In this document: positions 54,964 to 63,382 of the stretch, piece after piece
Layout of the letters: the number at the start of each line of letters is the position of its first letter
Position numbering within the stretch: position 1 is the first letter of the stretch
Origin: Streptomyces camelliae
GTDB taxonomy: Bacteria > Actinomycetota > Actinomycetes > Streptomycetales > Streptomycetaceae
DNA length: 64,000 nucleotides
Direction: 5' to 3'
NCBI RefSeq assembly: GCF_027625935.1
Contig: NZ_CP115301.1
Location: forward strand, 1-64,000
Program-made: the position numbers and the translations under genes
Notes under the pieces: generated by a model
The model's input: only the letters and a program-made list of their open reading frames with translations
Told to the model about the DNA's origin: nothing
The model's database searches: none

Positions 54964-56237
54964 GCAAGGCCGATCAGCTGGGAGCCGGCCGCTTCGGCGG
55001 AGCGGTACGCCCGGTCAGCGCACGCCGCCAAGCCGTGGCCGCCGCGACCGGGGTGCCCACCGAAGGGGTCGCGGCTCCCTCGGAGCTTCCCGTCCACCGC
55101 ATCAGCCCGAATCCCGACAACCCGCGGTCCACTCTGGGTGACCTGACCGACCTGGCCGGGAGCCTGAAGACCCACGGGCAGAAGCAGGCGATCACGGTGA
55201 TGAACCGGGACGCCTACCTCAAGGCCAACCCGGGCCAGGAGGGCGCCCTCGAACCGGACACCCTCTACGTCGTGGTGGACGGGAGCAGCCGTCTCGCGGC
55301 CGCCCGGGAGGCCGGGCTGGCCACCGTGAAGGTCATGGTCAGTGACGACCAGGGCGCCACCTCCGAGGAGCTGCTTGAGTCCGCGCTCGTCGCCAACATC
55401 CACCGACAGGCCCTGGAGGAGATCGACGAAGCCCGGGCGCTGCAGCGGCTGCTGGCCATCCACGGCAGCCAGCGGGCCCTGGCCAAGCGGCTGCATCGCT
55501 CCCAGGGCTGGGTGTCGCAGCGGCTGGCCCTGCTCAACCTGACGCCCGAACTGCAGGCACGGATCGGCGAGGAACCCATCGACCTGCTGCGGGCCGTCGG
55601 CAACAAGCCTGCCGAGCAGCAGGAAGCCGCGCTGGAGGAGCTGAAGGCCGAGCGGGCCCGTAAGGAAGCGGAGGACCGGGGTCGGGCGGGGGAGTCCCTG
55701 CGGGGACCGGGTGATTACGGCGTAATCACTCCTCCGGCCGTCAGCACGCCTCGGGGGGAGAGGGACGGGGGGACCGGCGGTGATTACGGCGTAATCATCG
55801 GGCGTCCGGAGGCGGGGGAGGAGTCCGGGAGTGATTACGGCGTAATCACCGGGCCGTCCGACCTGTCTGACCTGTCCGACCGGGGCGGGGCTGCACTGGA
55901 GAGTGGCTCGGGTGATTACGGCGTAATCACCCCTCCCCCTGAGGAGCTTGCCGAGGCGGGGGAGTCGGAGCCCGGGGGCGGGACGGAGGTGATTCCGGAG
56001 CCTCGGGGGCATGCCTCCTCGGCAGACGCCGACGGGCAACCGGAGCAGCGGCCGCGGAAGGTGCCGTACGACGAGCCCGGGTCCCTCGCCATGCTGCTGG
56101 ACGCGAAGATCGCCTCGGACGAGGTCTTCTTCGATCTGCTTCGCTTCCTCGGGGCGAAGGGTCTGGAACGGGATGCGGGTCGGCTCGTCGAACTGGCTCA
56201 GTCCCTCGTCGATCAGGCCGGTACCCGGGTCGAGTGA
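54960..56237 (+). CDS. parB: ParB-type partition protein with palindrome-encoded DYGVI repeats
   Basis: This 425-residue ParB starts at GTG 54960. The N-terminal ParB/Spo0J nuclease-like CTPase domain (LPVHRISPNPDNPRSTLGDL, VVVDGSSRLAAAREAGLATV) is followed by the HTH (HGSQRALAKRLHRSQGWVSQ) and a long linker of about 120 residues. The linker contains GDYGVIT or close variants four times (D252, D275, D292, D319), each encoded by a parS-type palindrome in the same phase. The C-terminal helix (SLAMLLDAKIASDEVFFDLL) probably dimerises. It should bind the palindromes and stimulate ParA. Confidence 0.92.
   Translation: MSKADQLGAGRFGGAVRPVSARRQAVAAATGVPTEGVAAPSELPVHRISPNPDNPRSTLGDLTDLAGSLKTHGQKQAITVMNRDAYLKANPGQEGALEPDTLYVVVDGSSRLAAAREAGLATVKVMVSDDQGATSEELLESALVANIHRQALEEIDEARALQRLLAIHGSQRALAKRLHRSQGWVSQRLALLNLTPELQARIGEEPIDLLRAVGNKPAEQQEAALEELKAERARKEAEDRGRAGESLRGPGDYGVITPPAVSTPRGERDGGTGGDYGVIIGRPEAGEESGSDYGVITGPSDLSDLSDRGGAALESGSGDYGVITPPPEELAEAGESEPGGGTEVIPEPRGHASSADADGQPEQRPRKVPYDEPGSLAMLLDAKIASDEVFFDLLRFLGAKGLERDAGRLVELAQSLVDQAGTRVE
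55712..55929. repeat. Four parS-type palindromes inside the parB linker
   Basis: TGATTACGGCGTAATCA at 55712-55728, 55781-55797, 55832-55848 and 55913-55929. Each encodes DYGVI in the parB frame. The spacing is 69, 51 and 81 bp, all multiples of three. Confidence 0.9.
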
Positions 56238-56293
56238 ACCCGTAGCCACCGGGAGGGACCGAGCCACAGTGCCCGGAGCGGTTCGGTCCCTGC

Positions 56294-56419
56294 CCGTCAG
56301 TCCCTGGCAGGCCCAGCGAGGGACTGACGGCCCGCCACACAGGAAAGTTGTCTCTTCTGTGGAGATCCCGGGTCCGGTCCTAGAGTGTTCAGAAATACAG
56401 TCCTTACAGTCCCTGGCAG
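56294..56419. repeat. Inverted and direct iterons upstream of the primase-polymerase gene
   Basis: CCGTCAGTCCCT (56294-56305) and AGGGACTGACGG (56319-56330) form a perfect 12-bp inverted repeat. CAGTCCCTGGCAG at about 56299-56311 recurs at about 56407-56419. The unit GTCAGTCCCT is a third variant of the iteron type found at 22.2 kb and 58.5 kb. Confidence 0.65.
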
Positions 56420-56432
56420 AAGGACGAACGTT

Positions 56433-57560
56433 TTGCCCGGCCCCGCTGTGACGAGAGAGTCCGCAGCCCCCGTGCGGCCCGCATCCCCGCATGCCGTGGC
56501 CCGCTGGTGCGCGGAGCAGGGCTGGCCGGTGCACCCCCTCGCGCCGCGCCGGAAAACCCCGGTCGCGAACTGCCCCTCGTGCAGGGACCGAGGCCATCTG
56601 CCCGCCGACTGCGTCTGTCTGCCCGCCGGCCGACCGTGCCACGGGTTCCACGCCGCCACCACCGACCCGGAGCGCATCGACAGCTGGTGGTCGCACACCT
56701 CGGCCCGGGGAGTCGGGATCGCCTGCGGGGGAGCGGACCTGGTCGTCATCGACGTCGACGCGCACAGCGCACCGGTCCCGGACCGGAACCTGCTGCTGCC
56801 CGGTATCCCGATCCACGCCTCCGTGAACCTGCGAGGGCTCGCGTCCGGCTTCGACACCCTCGCCCTCCTCGCCGCGCTGCGCGGGCAGCCCAGCCCGGCC
56901 GAGGACACCGGCACCCTGCGCGTACGCACCCCGTCCGGGGGCCTCCACATCTGGTACCGCAATCCGCGCCCTGCCACCCGGCTGCGCTGCTCGACCGGGT
57001 CCAGCACCAAGGTGGCGCTGGCCTGGCAGGTCGACGTACGGGCGGACGGCGGCTACATCGTGGCCCCGACGACCCGTACCGCGCAGGGCACGTACCGGCC
57101 CGAGGGACCGGCGCGGCTGCCCGCCCCGCTACCCAAGTGGCTCGGCGAGGAACTCGTACGCACCGGGCATGTCGTCGAGCCGCAGCGAGTGACTGTGCCG
57201 TCCGGGTCTGCCGGGGCCACCGGGTCTGCCGGACCCCAGGGTGATTACGGCGTAATCACTTCCCGGCCGGGGGGCCGCAGCACGGGCGGGCAGCGGGTGC
57301 TGGAGCCGTTGCTGGCCGAGGTCGCCGCGTGCGCCGGTACGCCCGAGGGGGCGGCCTTCACCGAGAAGCTCAACAAGGCCGCCTACACCGCCGGGGGGCT
57401 CGCCGCCGCCGGGCACCTGGACGAGGGCTCGGCTCGGGCTCTGCTGTGGGAGGCCGCCGAGACCGCGCGGCCCCGGCAGAGCACCCGTCATGCCCGCATC
57501 ATCGACGCCGGCCTCGCCGCGGGGTCCGCCCGCCCGCTTCACCTCGACGGACGTTCATGA
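56433..57560 (+). CDS. Bifunctional primase-polymerase (archaeo-eukaryotic primase type)
   Basis: This 375-residue protein has the prim-pol pattern: CAEQGWPVHPLAPRRKTPVA, a Cys cluster ANCPSCRDRGHLPADCVCLP, then HGFHAATTDPERIDSWW, the catalytic acids in VVIDVDAHS and the late His in SGGLHIWYRNP. It makes primers and possibly extends them at the plasmid origin, which suits the primase-free SF3 helicases nearby. I chose TTG 56433 because AAGGACG precedes it; GTG 56448 or 56385 are alternatives. Residues GDYGVIT in the C-terminal part are encoded by a parS palindrome. Its stop overlaps the helicase relic ATG. Confidence 0.87.
   Translation: MPGPAVTRESAAPVRPASPHAVARWCAEQGWPVHPLAPRRKTPVANCPSCRDRGHLPADCVCLPAGRPCHGFHAATTDPERIDSWWSHTSARGVGIACGGADLVVIDVDAHSAPVPDRNLLLPGIPIHASVNLRGLASGFDTLALLAALRGQPSPAEDTGTLRVRTPSGGLHIWYRNPRPATRLRCSTGSSTKVALAWQVDVRADGGYIVAPTTRTAQGTYRPEGPARLPAPLPKWLGEELVRTGHVVEPQRVTVPSGSAGATGSAGPQGDYGVITSRPGGRSTGGQRVLEPLLAEVAACAGTPEGAAFTEKLNKAAYTAGGLAAAGHLDEGSARALLWEAAETARPRQSTRHARIIDAGLAAGSARPLHLDGRS
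57242..57258. promoter_or_regulatory. parS-type palindrome inside the primase-polymerase gene
   Basis: TGATTACGGCGTAATCA encodes DYGVI in the same reading phase as in parA and parB, in a low-complexity hinge (GSAGATGSAGPQ before it). Confidence 0.85.
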
Positions 57561-57880
57561 GCAGCGCCGAGACCCCGCGCTTCGACGCCGGCGCAGCCGC
57601 TGAACAGATGCTGGACCTTGAGCAGCCGGCCGTCCGCCTGTCGGTACTGTCCGCGTAGTCCCAGTCCTCGCCTGATGTTCAGTCGCCCGGTGATTACGGC
57701 GTAATCACCCGAGGAGTCCAGGCCGTTGCTCAGCAGCCTCACCGACCGGGGCAACGCCAAGCCGTTCGTCCAGCTCCAGCGCGGCCAGTTCCGCCATGTC
57801 GAAGGCCTGGGCTGGTACGCCTGGGACGGATACCGGTGGAAGCGGGCCGGGGGAGAGAAGGCCGCTCTGTGGGCCGGAGA
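57557..57880 (+). pseudogene. Remnant of an SF3 helicase gene (dead module)
   Basis: ATG 57557 (overlapping the upstream stop) gives MSSAETPRFDAGAAAEQMLD and stops at 57658. After a parS palindrome, the helicase-like sequence resumes near 57726 (SLTDRGNAKPFVQLQRGQFR, then GLGWYAWDGYRWKRAG). It breaks off near 57880, deleting the whole ATPase core. Both pieces align with residues 1-110 of the live helicases. Confidence 0.85.
57691..57707. promoter_or_regulatory. parS-type palindrome between helicase remnants
   Basis: TGATTACGGCGTAATCA, the last of nine copies, lies in the interruption of the dead helicase gene. Confidence 0.85.
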
Positions 57881-57889
57881 GCGATCCGC

Positions 57890-58183
57890 ACGAGGTGTAC
57901 AGCGACCGGGAGCTGAGGTCGCTCCTGTCCGAGAGCGATCTCATCCACGAGGCACACGTCGTGTGGCTGGAAGACCCCGAGAACCTCGACTACGTCCGTC
58001 AGGCGCTCGACAAGACCTCCGCCGCCGGGTCTACTTCCTGCTGCCCCATGACCGGGACGCCCAGCCCGAGGGCTCTATCAGGAGGGCGCGCCGGAAGAGG
58101 CCGTGGATCCGCGCACGATCGAGGTCAGAAAGGTCGGGGAGAAGACCCCTCGCTCCCAGCGGGGCCCGCAGCGGGCGCCGTGA
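57890..58183 (+). pseudogene. Remnant of the helicase partner gene (dead module)
   Basis: Three frames together read SDLIHEAHVVWLEDPENLDY with VRQALDK, RRVYFLLPHDRDAQPEGS and YQEGAPEEAVDPRTIEVRKV to TGA 58181, which aligns with the partner proteins at 24501 and 60404. At least two frameshifts separate the pieces. Joined directly to the truncated helicase, it is a deleted copy of the helicase/partner module. Confidence 0.85.
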
Positions 58184-58329
58184 CGGGCGCTCAGGCCGCC
58201 CGCTAGGCCCTCCTGGGTTCCCCCGAGGCTTCCGCCGTATACCCGGCTGGAGGGGCGGTGCAGGGCCGCTCAAGGCTTTCTGGGACTTGTCGGGCAGTGT
58301 CCCTCTTCGGCTCTCCCTGTCCTTCCTCC

Positions 58330-58770
58330 CTTTCAGTCGCTCCTCGGTCGCTCTTCAGTCGCTGGGGGGTGGGCTGCTCGCGCGGCAGCGACTGAGGCGA
58401 AGCGACTCGATTCGGCTTCGGTCGCTGTCAGTCGCTGGAGAGAATGCGCAGGTCAGGGCTGTTTTTAGAGACAAGCAGCGACTGAAGCGACTCAAGGGTC
58501 GGGTATATGACGTGCAACGCACGTGCGTGTGCGCGTCATAGATAGAGAGCTTGAGTCGCTTCAGTCGCTGTTTTGGTCTTTGCGTGTGGTTTGACCTGCA
58601 CTTTTGTCGAGCTACTGAACCCGGCTGCGGAGCGGCTACGGTCGCTGGTCCGTGTGCGGTTCAGTCGCTGACCGGGCCGCTGCCTCGAAAATTGTTTCCC
58701 ACGTGCCACTTTGGTGCGCGCAGGCTTCGCTAGTCTGTGTCGGTCGCTCAGTCGCTTCGGTCGCTGACGG
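58330..58770. repeat. Iteron array, candidate replication origin of helicase module 2
   Basis: More than a dozen GTCGCT units occur on both strands. A perfect 20-bp inverted repeat, CAGCGACTGAAGCGACTCAA (58476-58495) and TTGAGTCGCTTCAGTCGCTG (58551-58570), brackets 55 bases with TATATGACG, an alternating stretch (GCACGTGCGTGTGCGCGT) and ATAGATAGAG. Further units cluster at 58330-58440 and 58660-58770. The layout copies that upstream of module 1 with different iteron letters. No gene lies in 58184-58895. Confidence 0.65.
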
Positions 58771-58895
58771 GGGGTGCGCATGGCCTCTGAGCTGCGGGGG
58801 TTATTCGGCCTTGCCCACGGGCGCGGACGCCTGCCCGGCGTCGGCTGTGCCGTGGGCGCCGGCCGGTTACGGCCGTCGTCTCCGGGGGGCCGGCG

Positions 58896-60407
58896 ATGAC
58901 CTCCGACGAGCAGGCCCTGTTCCGCTTCGACGCCCAGACCGCCGCTGCGCAGATCCTTGCCCAGCCCATCGCCCTGCCCGCGCCCCGGGAGGTCCACGAC
59001 AGCACCGCGGTCACGGCCGACGTCACGGCCGACGGCCTGTTGCCGGACACGCTCAGCGACCGTGGCAACGCCAAGCTGTTCGTGAAGGTCTACGCCAACG
59101 ACTACCGGCATGTGCCCGGGCTCGGCTGGTTCCGGTGGGACGGCACCCGCTGGCAGATCGACGAGGACGAGACCGTGCTGTGGGCGGCCGGTGATCTCGC
59201 GGAGTCCATCGCCACCACCGACCCGCGCGGCGTGCACAGCACCGGCGCGCTGCAGCAGCACCGGCGCCGTGCACTGAGCACCAGCGGTATCAACGCGTTG
59301 CTCATGCAGGCGAAGTCGGCGCCGGGCATGGTGCTCAACGCCTCGCAGCTGGACGCCGACCCGTACGCGCTGTGCACCCCGGCCGGGGTCGTCGACCTGC
59401 GTACCGGACGGCTGCACCGGCCCGCCCCGAACCGGGACTTCCACTCCCGCTCGACCACCGTGGCCCCGCAGGCGATGCCGACGCCCCGCTGGGACCGGTT
59501 CCTCGCGGACACCTTCGGGGAGGGCACCGAGGGGCGGGAGATGACCGACTTCCTCCATCTGCTGCTGGGATACTCCATCACCGGTGACGTCGGAGCCCAG
59601 GTCCTGCCGTTCCTGTTCGGCTCCGGCAAGAACGGCAAGTCGGTCCTGCTGGACGTGGTGATGAAGCTGATCGGCGACTACGCGGACGCGGCGCCGCCCG
59701 GATTCCTGATGGCCCGCCCCTTCGAGGGCCACCCCACCGACCTGGCCGAGTTGCACGGCCGCCGGGTCATCGTGTGCAACGAGGTCAAGCCGGGCGACCG
59801 CTTCGACGAGGCCCGGGTCAAGCTGCTGACCGGCGGTGACCGGATCAAGGCCCGCCGGATGCGGCAGGACTTCTTCAGCTTCCAGCCCACCCACAAGCTC
59901 TGGCTGCTGGGCAACCACCGGCCCGAGGTGGGGACCGGAGGCTTCGCGTTCTGGCGGCGGATGCGGCTGATTCCGTTCGAACGCGTCGTGTCCGACGACC
60001 GTAAGATCGACAACCTGGCGGACATCCTCGTCAGCGAGGAAGGGCCGGGCATCCTCAACTGGCTCGTCACGGGCGCGCGTCGCTATCTGGCGGGGGAGAG
60101 GCAGCTCAGCGGGCCGGAGCGGGTACGGATCGCGACGACCGCGTATGCCGAGACCGAGGACTACACGGGTCGTTTTCTGAGCGAGAGCTGCCGGATCGAG
60201 CCCGCTATGCGAGCGGAACAAGCCAGGCTCTACGCGGCTTACAAGACATGGTGTCAGAATGAAGGTGCCCAGGCGATGTCGTCCCGGGCGTTCGCGGCAC
60301 GGGTCCGTGAGGTGGTGGGGCTCGCGTCGCCCAAGGAGATGGTCCTGTCCAACCAGCGCAAGTACTACCCGGGCATCGGACTGGTCGCCGACGAGGAGAC
60401 AGCATGA
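58896..60407 (+). CDS. Phage/plasmid primase-type SF3 helicase (D5/P4 family), module 2
   Basis: This 503-residue paralogue of 22817-24370 has LSDRGNAKLFVKVYANDYRH, YALCTPAGVVDLRTGRL, Walker A FLFGSGKNGKSVLLDV, VIVCNEVKPGDRFDEARVKL and KLWLLGNHRPEVGTGGFAFW, with a C-terminal winged helix (SSRAFAARVREVVGLASPKE). It should unwind the iteron origin just upstream and cooperate with the primase-polymerase at 56433. ATG 58896; its stop overlaps the partner ATG. Confidence 0.9.
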   Translation: MTSDEQALFRFDAQTAAAQILAQPIALPAPREVHDSTAVTADVTADGLLPDTLSDRGNAKLFVKVYANDYRHVPGLGWFRWDGTRWQIDEDETVLWAAGDLAESIATTDPRGVHSTGALQQHRRRALSTSGINALLMQAKSAPGMVLNASQLDADPYALCTPAGVVDLRTGRLHRPAPNRDFHSRSTTVAPQAMPTPRWDRFLADTFGEGTEGREMTDFLHLLLGYSITGDVGAQVLPFLFGSGKNGKSVLLDVVMKLIGDYADAAPPGFLMARPFEGHPTDLAELHGRRVIVCNEVKPGDRFDEARVKLLTGGDRIKARRMRQDFFSFQPTHKLWLLGNHRPEVGTGGFAFWRRMRLIPFERVVSDDRKIDNLADILVSEEGPGILNWLVTGARRYLAGERQLSGPERVRIATTAYAETEDYTGRFLSESCRIEPAMRAEQARLYAAYKTWCQNEGAQAMSSRAFAARVREVVGLASPKEMVLSNQRKYYPGIGLVADEETA

Positions 60408-60826
60408 GTGCCCTCATCGCAGAGGACGAGATCGTCCACGAGGTCGACTTCGTCTGGCTGGAGGACATCAGCAAGCTGGACTACGTGCGCCAGAGCCTCG
60501 ACCGGCTGCCGACCCGCCGCAGCCGGCCCCCTTACCACCGCGACGGCCGGATGGTGGGCTACGCGCTGCTCGGCCCCGAGGCCAAACCCTCCCGTTCCTC
60601 GGGCACGTTCCGCCGCCGCGTCTTCTGGCTGCTTCCGCACGACCGCGACACCGAGCCCGACGGGCTGTACGCCACTGGGGCGCCCGCGGAGGCCGTGGAC
60701 CCGCGCACCCTCGCCCCGGGCACCAAGGGCCGCAAGACGGAGCGCTCTGGGGGCGGACCGGCCGCTCCGGCGGTGTCGGAGCCGTCGTCGGCAGTGGAGC
60801 AGCTGGGTCTCACCTTGCCCCTTTAG
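60404..60826 (+). CDS. Small partner protein of SF3 helicase module 2, unknown function
   Basis: This 140-residue paralogue of 24501-24896 has FVWLEDISKLDYVRQSLDRL, RRRVFWLLPHDRDTEPDGLY and AEAVDPRTLAPGTKGRKTER. ATG 60404 overlaps the helicase stop (ATGA), so translation is coupled and a one-to-one partnership is likely. No known domain is seen; Trp/Tyr-rich alternating strands suggest a small beta-rich fold. The following 199 bases hold no gene. Confidence 0.75.
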   Translation: MSALIAEDEIVHEVDFVWLEDISKLDYVRQSLDRLPTRRSRPPYHRDGRMVGYALLGPEAKPSRSSGTFRRRVFWLLPHDRDTEPDGLYATGAPAEAVDPRTLAPGTKGRKTERSGGGPAAPAVSEPSSAVEQLGLTLPL

Positions 60827-61025
60827 CTTTCCTGGGGTTTATGCAGCGTTTCTGACGGAATGTTCCGAAACAAGGTTCGCCAGACGTGTGTCGCGGAGCA
60901 TTGCAGAGAACCGTCCCCCCGGTATATTTTTACTTCGCGCGATGGAGAGAATCAGCCGATTCAGCAGGAATCCTGCCTGATTCGGTGTACTGACACCGCG
61001 ATCCGGGAACAGGGGGCATTCCGGG

Positions 61026-62588
61026 ATGACAAATGACATACAGGCAGATGTGGTGGTCGTGGGTGGCGGACCGGTCGGTCTGTTGATCGCCGGCGAACTG
61101 GCGGGACACGGGGTCCGTACCGTGGTCGTCGAGGCCGAGACCGCTGTGTCCGGCCGGCCCAAGGCGACCACGCTGCACGCCCGTGCCGTGCAGTCGCTGG
61201 CCCGGCGCGGACATCTCGGCGACCTCGCCGGGGAGGGGACCGGCCCGGATCCGGTGAGCCGGCCTTTCCACTTCGCGGGGATCCCCGGGCTCACCATCTC
61301 CGCCCCGGCCATGGAACCGACGCCGATCCTCAAGTGCCCGCAGGAGGAACTGGAGAGGCATTTCGAGCAACGGGCCCGGGCCGCCGGTGCGGTGATCCTG
61401 CGCGGGCACCGGGTGACCGGGGTGCAGCAGGGTCCGGACGGGGTCCGGGTCACGGCGCAGGGGCCGCGCGGCGGCATCAGCTGCGTTGCCGCGTACCTGG
61501 TGGGAGCGGACGGCGCGCGCAGCACCGTACGTGAACAGGCGGGCTTCGAGTCCTGGACGCGTACGGCCACGGTCTCGGCGATGGCGGGCGATGTCCGGCT
61601 GGAGAACGCGGACGCCCTGCGGCCGGGCTGGCACCGCACCGCCCGGGGCTGGATCGTCGCCAAGGACGCCCCGCACGGCAGGACGCACCTGCGGACCCTC
61701 AACTGTGTGAGCACGCATCCGGCGCGTCATCTGCCGCTCACCCTGGAGGAGTTACGGCGGGAGGTCTCCTGGATCGCGGGGCGGGACATCGCGATGCGCG
61801 AACCGCAGTGGCTGACCAGGTTCAGCGACTTCTCCCGGCTCGTCGGGTGCTATCGCAAGGGGCGGATCCTGTTGGCGGGGGACGCGGCGCACCTGCACTT
61901 CCCGATCGCCGGCCAGGGGCTGAGCACCGGCGTGCTGGACGCCCTCAACCTCGGTTGGAAGCTGGCGTTCACGGTGCGCGGCACGGCGGCCGACGGGCTG
62001 CTCGACACCTACGACCAGGAGCGCCGGCCCGCCGCGCGGCGGGTCATCGACAACACGCTCGCCCAGCTCGCCATCATGCGGCCGGGCGCCGAACTGGACC
62101 CGCTGCGCGCCCTGTTCGGCGAGCTGCTCGCCTCGGAACCCCAGAGCGGGGTGCTGGCGTCCATGCTCAGCGCCCAGGACACGGTGCTGCCCGCGCGTGG
62201 TGCCGATTCCTCACCCTGGGAGGGAAGGTTTCTGCAGAACATCGCGCTGACCACCCGGGACGGGCACACCGATGTGATCGGCCTGCTGGGCGAGGGACGG
62301 CCGCTGCTCCTGCTCTCCGGCGGGCAGGACAGCGGCGGCTACGGCAGCGGCGGCTACGAGGCCGAGGCGCGGCCCTGGGCCGGGCTGCTGAGGGTGGTGC
62401 GGTGCGAGCCGGTGCCCGAACTGCCGTATGAGGCCGTGCTGGTACGGCCCGACGGGTACGTCGGCTGGGCGGCCGGGGGTGGGCCGCTCTCCCTCGCGCT
62501 CAGGGCGTACTTCGGTGCCGGCGGGGGAGTGCGGGCCGATGGACTTCGGACGGGGGCGAGCGGTGCGCTGTCGGGCGTTGTCAGGTGA
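61026..62588 (+). CDS. FAD-dependent aromatic monooxygenase (angucycline-type)
   Basis: This 520-residue class A flavin hydroxylase has GGGPVGLLIAGELAGHG near residue 13, GADGARSTVREQAG and GDAAHLHFPIAGQGLSTGV. It resembles the oxygenases that modify aromatic polyketides. A Gly/Tyr-rich duplication (SGGYGSGGYEAE) lies near residue 440. It is 12 kb away from the PKS core, with plasmid genes between. Its 3' end overlaps the convergent repressor gene by 8 bp. Confidence 0.87.
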   Translation: MTNDIQADVVVVGGGPVGLLIAGELAGHGVRTVVVEAETAVSGRPKATTLHARAVQSLARRGHLGDLAGEGTGPDPVSRPFHFAGIPGLTISAPAMEPTPILKCPQEELERHFEQRARAAGAVILRGHRVTGVQQGPDGVRVTAQGPRGGISCVAAYLVGADGARSTVREQAGFESWTRTATVSAMAGDVRLENADALRPGWHRTARGWIVAKDAPHGRTHLRTLNCVSTHPARHLPLTLEELRREVSWIAGRDIAMREPQWLTRFSDFSRLVGCYRKGRILLAGDAAHLHFPIAGQGLSTGVLDALNLGWKLAFTVRGTAADGLLDTYDQERRPAARRVIDNTLAQLAIMRPGAELDPLRALFGELLASEPQSGVLASMLSAQDTVLPARGADSSPWEGRFLQNIALTTRDGHTDVIGLLGEGRPLLLLSGGQDSGGYGSGGYEAEARPWAGLLRVVRCEPVPELPYEAVLVRPDGYVGWAAGGGPLSLALRAYFGAGGGVRADGLRTGASGALSGVVR

Positions 62589-63249
62589 GAGCCGCCGCGG
62601 GCTGCATGGAGTGCGTCTGCTGGAGCTCGTTGTGGACCGCTGCTCCGCGGCCCTCGGTGACGTCCACCGCGGCGAGCACCGAGGGCATCACGACGCTCGG
62701 CAGTATGTGCCGCAGCAGGGAGGTCACCCGGCGCGGCAGGTCCTGGTAGTTGGACGTGGCCTGGGACATGGCCTGGACGCCGGCGAAGGCTCCGACCAGG
62801 ACCTCGGCCGTCTCGGCCGGCACCACATGGGGCAGCAGCTCGCCCTGGGCCTGTGCCGTCGTCAGGAGCTCGACGCCGATCTCACCCCAGCGCAGGAAGG
62901 GGGCGCTGCGGTTGAGCCCCTGGGCCTGCTGGTCGAGGGAGAGCCGGACACCTGCCCGGACCAGGGGGTCGGTCTGCAGGTGATAGGCGTGCACGGCCAC
63001 CGTGTCCACCAACTGCTGGACCTTGCAGGCCCGTCCGGGAATGGGCAGCTGCTGGTCCTGCTCACTGATCACCCCCTCCGCCAGGTCCTCCTTCGAGGCG
63101 AAGTGGAAGTAGAGAGCCCCCTTGGTCACACCGGCCGTGGTCAGGATCTCGCTGATCGTCGCGGCCTGGTAGCCCCGCTCCTCGAAGACCTTGGCCGCCG
63201 CCGTGAGGATCGTCCGCCGTGTGCGGATCGCCCGGTCCTGCGTCACCAC
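62581..63249 (-). CDS. Gamma-butyrolactone-receptor-type TetR repressor (ScbR/ArpA family)
   Basis: This 222-residue repressor starts TQDRAIRTRRTILTAAAKVF and has the HTH ATISEILTTAGVTKGALYFH, characteristic of the ArpA/ScbR group. The ligand domain has PFLRWGEIGVELLTTAQAQG. GTG 63249 is preferred because AAGGAGG (63256-63262) precedes it at 6 bases. An ARE-like site lies upstream. The usual role is repression of antibiotic genes until a butyrolactone signal accumulates. No synthase gene (AfsA type) is in the window. Confidence 0.88.
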   Translation of the reverse strand: MVTQDRAIRTRRTILTAAAKVFEERGYQAATISEILTTAGVTKGALYFHFASKEDLAEGVISEQDQQLPIPGRACKVQQLVDTVAVHAYHLQTDPLVRAGVRLSLDQQAQGLNRSAPFLRWGEIGVELLTTAQAQGELLPHVVPAETAEVLVGAFAGVQAMSQATSNYQDLPRRVTSLLRHILPSVVMPSVLAAVDVTEGRGAAVHNELQQTHSMQPAAALT

Positions 63250-63281
63250 TGTCGGCCTCCTTCGTCTGTGAGACAGAGCCA

Positions 63282-63303
63282 ATAAAAACCGCCCAGTTTG
63301 TAT
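63282..63303. promoter_or_regulatory. ARE-like butyrolactone-receptor operator
   Basis: ATAAAAACCG (63282-63291), two bases, then CAGTTTGTAT (63294-63303). The halves are inverted with 8/10 matches; the 22-bp length and the AAACYG core fit autoregulatory elements of the ArpA/ScbR group. It sits between the repressor and the divergent NmrA-like gene. Confidence 0.65.
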
Positions 63304-63382
63304 CTTACATCGTTTTGGTTGATCGGGAGGGTGCGAGAACAGTGAATTGTCCACGCGTACGCAATGAGACGGGAACGAGCCG

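Noticed and set aside
54804..56948. 714-codon open frame antisense to parB and the primase-polymerase
   Set aside because: Low-complexity product in which the palindromes simply read as DYAVIT; the plus-strand genes are well supported.
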